This document shows positions 59,430 through 64,000 of a stretch of 64,000 nt of DNA, in pieces. This DNA comes from Apricaphanius iberus. Its lineage: Eukaryota > Chordata > Actinopteri > Cyprinodontiformes > Aphaniidae. The translations under genes were made by a program, and so were the position numbers. Location of the stretch: the NCBI GenBank assembly GCA_028564705.1, contig JAPXFQ010002804.1, forward strand, positions 2,232,001-2,296,000, read 5' to 3'. Numbering within the stretch: the first letter of the stretch is position 1; every line of letters begins with the position of its first letter. Under the pieces are notes generated by a model. The model worked only from the letters and a program-made list of their open reading frames with translations. It was not told the DNA's origin and searched no databases.

Positions 59430-59668
59430 CATCTGATTCAGGTGTGTCGCCTCAAACAGAATTCTGTTGTGTGTGTTGTTTCTTCTCTCTGTTCTGGGTA
59501 AAGGCTCTTCAAAGATCTCGCTGAGGACAGTTGGGGTCCTTTAAAGATTACCAGTAAGCAGTCCAGATTGGAAAGCAAGGTTTATCCTGAAATACATGAT
59601 ATAAAGAGAATTAATCCAGACACTATTTTCAAAGATGTACTGCAAAAACTACACACTATCACTTTAAA

Positions 59669-59745
59669 GAAAATGTACGACCATCTGTAAAACAAATTAG
59701 GCTGCATCAGAATGACCCGGTTCATAACAGCAACTCGATCAAGGA
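59669..59745 (+). pseudogene. Tc1-like transposase piece, right of the nested insertion
   Basis: KENVRPSVKQIRL followed by HQNDPVHNSNSIKE and TAG matches the Tc1 region that carries the second catalytic Asp (DNDPKHTSKS style), with a short deletion before it. It continues the copy begun at 55526. Confidence 0.6.
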
Positions 59746-61009
59746 ATAGCAATAACAGTAAATCTTGATCTCTTTGAGATGCTTAGAAAAAGTATGCTGG
59801 ATCTACGAAGATATCTATGTTTACATGCATGTAGATAATATCAAGCTTTAACTACTGGACCACACTGTTAAAGAAATAATTGTCAGTCAGCTCATGGGTG
59901 AATGGATAGACGTATTTTCCCTAATGTGCTGATTTCTCACTAGAGAGTTTCATTCATTTCTGTCCTTTTATGCATTCTTTAGACATCTCTATTAAAAAAA
60001 AACACTGAACAGTCTTTTCCTCAGTTCAACTCTTGTTAAATTCTGTATTTTAAATCCTTTTTTTATTTTGAGGGAAATCGGGTTTACTGAACAATGAAAT
60101 ACTTATTAACACCACCGACAAAGCGTGCTGTGATTGACAGGATTATATTTAAACAAAGTCAGTGGTTAATCACTTTTCTCCACATGAGGGCACACATTCT
60201 TGGATGTGCTCTCCATGTCTAATTCAAAAGAATAACATCCCATTACAAACTGTAAAATCCCAGACGTTAAAAGAGCTGAACAATAGAAAAAAGATATTCA
60301 TGCACACTCACCAACCCCAGCGCACACAGTGCTAGCAATAAATGTAAAATAAAGGGAAAAAAGCATACTTAAGCTGTTTTATGTTGCTTTAAATGGGACA
60401 CTTTAATTGAAGGAAGCAACTGGTGATGTGTTAATGTCTCTGCCTTGTTCGCCTCATTTTTTTCTTACTTTTTATGATCAGCAGGTAAGTTATCTTGGGT
60501 CATTTTGTTTTTGCCACAAGGATTTGTAACACGCTTGGCTGAGAAATATCATTTTTGAATGATCAAATGCAGCTCATAGAATGTTTTCCTTCTCATCTTT
60601 TTTAATTCTCAGTAAGCTCTTTCAGTCACCGTCTGCATGTTGAACAACTAACTCTGTGGCTGTTTTACACCAGAGGGATCTTCAGTATGAAGAGGCAAAG
60701 GTTTCTTACAAGTGTACAGTTGAAACCAGAAAACAGAAGTTTCTGTCTGAAGCTAAATCCCAGAAACCACTCTGATTTTAGGTCTGCTAAAAGTAATTTC
60801 TGTCTGCTAAATGTCACAATGATGAGAATATGTCATAGATCTATTAACTTCTTGAAATCTGAATTTGATCTATGTTTTTCAGCATTTAGTAGAACTGCTA
60901 TTGAACTGTATGACTTGGGTCAAAAGTTATGAGTTGCTTGTGAACAGATGCAGTTATGTGAAAGAAACCCTGCATTTTTGCAATACCTGAGAAATCACAT
61001 CCATCTATC
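59746..61009. other. No recognisable gene
   Basis: An 81-codon frame at 60687-60932 has no recognisable domain. AT-rich spacer. Confidence 0.4.
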
Positions 61010-61480
61010 TTTACCAACTACAGACCTGTTACATCCCAAATTGTGAAAGTCCTGGAAAAAACTGTTGTATGCTGAGCTAAGTAAGCACACAAGCGCCTCT
61101 CAAGGGCCCAATCCAGTTTGCTTGTAACTAGGGCATTGAAGATAATATCATACAAACCCACAGTCGTGTAGATAGAGGAGGCAGAACTGTCAGGATCAAT
61201 TTATTTTATTTTTCCAGTGCCTATAATGCAATTCAGCATGATTTATCATGTCAGAAACTACAAAAGACACATGTAGAGGTCTCTACAATCACTTGATTAT
61301 CTCTTGCCTTCCAAATAAACCACAGTGTTTGGAAATAATGGCCTTGCTTAGCTCTCAATAGCTAATATTAGGTACCCAAGGGCACTTATTACCAATACTG
61401 AGGGATTTGTGAGTAAATTATCATGTAAGGGTACCACCTGATCATCACAATTCATTAGCCAAGCACCTTCAGTCCACTTC
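61010..61480 (+). pseudogene. Old LINE reverse transcriptase fragment
   Basis: YRPVTSQIVKVLEK (about 61018-61060) and GGRTVRINLFYFSSAYNAIQHDLSC (split across about 61180-61255) match the Rex1-like RT, where VLFVDFSSAFNTI occurs in the copy at 6.7-8.1 kb. The catalytic Asp of motif A is Tyr here. Later motifs are unreadable. Strongly decayed. Confidence 0.65.
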
Positions 61481-62025
61481 AGTTTTTGTTCTTTAAATAA
61501 CAGCCCGAATGAGTTGTGGGATCACAAAATAATCGCTGAATGAGTGAATCATTGCAATTTTCAATACGCAAGTACCAGACTTGTGAGGGAAATTCCGACT
61601 CTTTTTAGAGAGCCGGTTCTTACGACTCTGCTCCCAAATGGCTCCTCACATTTTTGTTTCCTAAATTATTATTAATAATTATTAATTTTCCTAAATTAAT
61701 TTTCCTAAATAATCATCATAAAGTAGCGATGCGTATTGGCAAGAATCTGCGATATTATATGTATCATGATACAATGGGGACGATGCGATATATTGCGATA
61801 TATTACAATACCATGAGTAAGACTGTATATTTTTATTTTTACAAATGAATTTAACTTTAGAAAATCTGTCACAACATTCTGAACACTCCAACCTATTTTT
61901 ATGACTAGATCTAGTTGATCCACTGGAACAAAGAAGGTGAAAACAGCCACAGTAAAACATTTTATTTTATACAAAAATGACTGTAATTTTTAATGTTTTA
62001 AGTAAATTTTAAAAAAATAAAAATA
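61481..62025. mobile_element. Repeat-derived block with GATATATTGCGATATATT motifs
   Basis: GAGAGCCGGTTCTTACGACTC (about 61607) and GATGCGATATATTGCGATAT (61782) are typical words of fish hAT-type repeats. Similar words (ATATCGATACAATATCATG, CAGCGATATATTGGCATATA) resume at 62311-62370 after the SINE. The SINE therefore probably inserted into this repeat. Ends not defined. Confidence 0.45.
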
Positions 62026-62293
62026 TGGTAAATGGACTGAATTTATATAGCGCTTCTCTAGTCATACTGACCACTCTAAGTGCTTTACATTGAAGCCACA
62101 TTCACCCATTCACACACATTCATACACCGACAGCCAACATGGCTCGATAGGATGATGTTGTTTTTTTGGGGGGTTAAGTGCCTTGTCAAGAGGCTCATCG
62201 ACATGGTGGAAGAGACTGGAGGAATCTGGAATTTAACCTACAACCCTCCGATTGCAAGCAAACTCTACTCTACCACTGAGCCACAGTCGCCCA
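62026..62293 (-). mobile_element. tRNA-derived SINE, near full length
   Basis: The minus strand starts ATGGGCGACTGTGGCTCAGT. It has an A box TGGCTCAGTGGTAGAG (62283-62268) and a worn B box GGTTAAATTCC (62238-62228). The body has GGCACTTAACC and GTGAATGGGTGAATG, and the tail runs to ATATAAATTCAGTCCATTTA. Relatives are at 22951-23035 and 50887-51030. Confidence 0.82.
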
Positions 62294-62370
62294 TAGATTC
62301 TTTGCTTTTGAATATCGATACAATATCATGACAAAGAATACAGCGATATATTGGCATATAAATATTTTCT

Positions 62371-64000
62371 TACATCCCTATCAAAAAGAATGTAACATTA
62401 TCATCATTGCTTTATTGTCATTGATCCAGAGAAACAACGAAATGTAGGTTTATAGTACAACCTGTCCATCCAGGTCACTCTGTATAATTAATTACTAATC
62501 TAAACATAATTATATAAAATGTTCTTATTTATGTATTTCATTATATTACATTATATATACTCATGGAACTGAATGCCACAAATTATTAATGTTAAAGTAG
62601 AAAAACAAACAATGTAAAATATTCATAAACTATACACTGAACAACATAGAAAAACTAAGATGTTGTAGATAGGTGCAAAGCCTGCTCGATATATTTAAGC
62701 TTTGCATACTCTACAGTCTGCCTTTAAATTTTCAATGTAAATGAAATGCATTCCCATCATCATCTCATTCATATTCCTTATTTTGTCACCTTTCCAGCAT
62801 GTTTTGTCTGTAGTACTCTTTTTTTACCGTTTCTTATATTTTCACATTTCTATGTGTGTTTGTGGCGCCCCCCCCAAATCGTGCAAATCGAGTCCCCCCC
62901 CCTACCTGTTCCGTCTCAAGTTGTGCAGCTTGAACAGAAGACAAAAAAAAGTGGATCCAGTCTGGCTTTAAAGAGTTGGCTCTAATAGCTGTTTTGTTTG
63001 CGACCGACATATCACTACACTACACACATAAGAACCATAGCATATTTATTTATGTTGCGCTCTTTACACAACCATACAGTTGACTAAAGTGCTTAAACAT
63101 AAACATTAAAACAAATAATTTCTCTTTGTATCACACCACAATTTATTAACATTATTTTCCTTTTTAACTTTACAGTCATTGAGTTAATAAACTCAGACTA
63201 TCACTACACTATAGGAGCTTTCCACAATAATTACAAAACAAAAGCCGAAGAGCATAATGTGGACTCAGCAGTCCAATTCAGCAAAATCAAACAGTTAAAG
63301 GGTAAGTTCTTTCTTTTTTTACCTGGACCTTGTTTTTATTTACTCATCCAGACAAGTCTGGAGCCACTTGGAATATCCTTAACTATTCATAACAAAACAT
63401 TGGTTAAATGAAGAAGTTTGGGGCAGATAATGCCTTATTACAGGCGGCAAAAACTCCTGCCCCGACTGACTCCCATTATATGGATATACGCTGATCACGG
63501 CTGGATATAAACTTCTCCCAAATGACTCCAAGTGGCTGCAATTGCTAATAAAAATAGGGTCCAGGTAAAAAACAACAACAACTGCTTCAGTGTAGTTGTA
63601 TAATAGGATCTCCTTCCAAGGAGCTTCCTCGACATATAGACTTGTTTTGCTCCCATGTGTAAAATGCTAAAATTGCCATGACCACTGGAATTCGGAGTCA
63701 AACTCAGTCAGTCCTTGTTTTGGTAGTAAGTCATGTGGAGTTATGCAGTGTCCTTTATTCATGAGGAACATAACTGTGGACTTTATTATCTCCATTCCTT
63801 TTACTCTGTACACCACAGACTTTCAGCCAAAGTCCTGTCGTCTGCAGAAATAGTCAGAGGACTCTTCAGTTTATTAGAGATGCACAAGAGATCCAATACA
63901 GAAAGGAGGATAGTTTTTTGGCATCATAAGAAACTAATAATCTAATCAAAATAGCAGATTGTGGATTTTAGCGCTAAACAGGGATATCAAACATTATTTC
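62371..64000. other. No recognisable gene
   Basis: AT-rich, with two C runs near 62867-62905. Short frames show no domain. Confidence 0.4.

Larger units (their letters stand above)
55654..59667. mobile_element. TTAA-type MITE split by an LTR element
   Basis: The left end GAAGGCACAGTGTGTAATTT (from about 55656) and the right end AACTACACACTATCACTTTA (to about 59666) form an inverted repeat of a common fish MITE whose arms include GGCCAGTAGGGGGCAGT. TTGA and TTAA adjoin the two ends, consistent with a TTAA duplication with one change. The arms are about 55656-55967 and 59430-59666. The 3.46 kb between them is the LTR element. Confidence 0.7.

Overview
This 64 kb window looks like chromosomal DNA of a ray-finned (teleost) fish, probably a percomorph-like species. 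The evidence is the repeat content: L2- and Rex1/Babar-like LINEs, a Penelope-like element with a GIY-YIG endonuclease, Tc1/mariner and hAT transposons with many MITEs, tRNA-derived SINEs with GGAT tails, and retrovirus-like gag/env remnants. I find no convincing host protein-coding exon, no structural RNA gene outside SINE heads, and no bacterial-type feature. Almost every long reading frame that can be named belongs to a decayed transposable element. Family names rest on motif recognition, because no database search was possible.

Layout. 0.5-5.3 kb: hAT-like ends, a complete tRNA-derived SINE and a Harbinger-like MITE. 5.98-11.26 kb: one hAT element with a perfect 8-bp target duplication, filled by an antisense Rex1-like LINE, a sense L2 LINE and, inside the L2, an LTR-like insertion carrying a GA-rich minisatellite. 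11.3-12.3 kb: Penelope-like remnant. 15.2-17.7 kb: degenerate endonuclease/RT LINE split by a MITE. 18.8-21.96 kb: TTF/ZMYM-type hAT transposase pseudogene split by a MITE and a solo LTR. 23.1-26.3 kb: retroviral gag and env remnants with no recognisable pol. 27-30.7 kb: SINE, Tc1 and hAT ends and a second copy of the 19 kb MITE. 32.2-33.9 kb: a Tc1 element split by a LINE 3' end, with an inverted relative of that LINE end at 35.6-36.1 kb. 37.2-43.9 kb: a Tc1-rich block with two Tc1 copies on either side of one TA microsatellite. 44.2-45.3 kb: a non-autonomous hAT. 45.7-54.2 kb: L2-like LINE pieces. 55.2-55.4 kb: a solo LTR. 55.5-59.7 kb: a three-level nest, with an LTR-flanked element lacking visible coding capacity inside a TTAA-type MITE inside a Tc1-like transposase. 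61.0-62.3 kb: an old LINE RT fragment and a SINE.

The sequences do not work together as a pathway or operon. Their shared logic is repeated insertion of mobile DNA into older mobile DNA, followed by point decay. Target-site duplications give direct evidence for nine insertions, and nesting gives their relative order. I did not find a sequence that I would call a new biological system. The most unusual items are the gag-env remnant without pol, the LTR-flanked non-coding element, and the Tc1 pair at a TA repeat.
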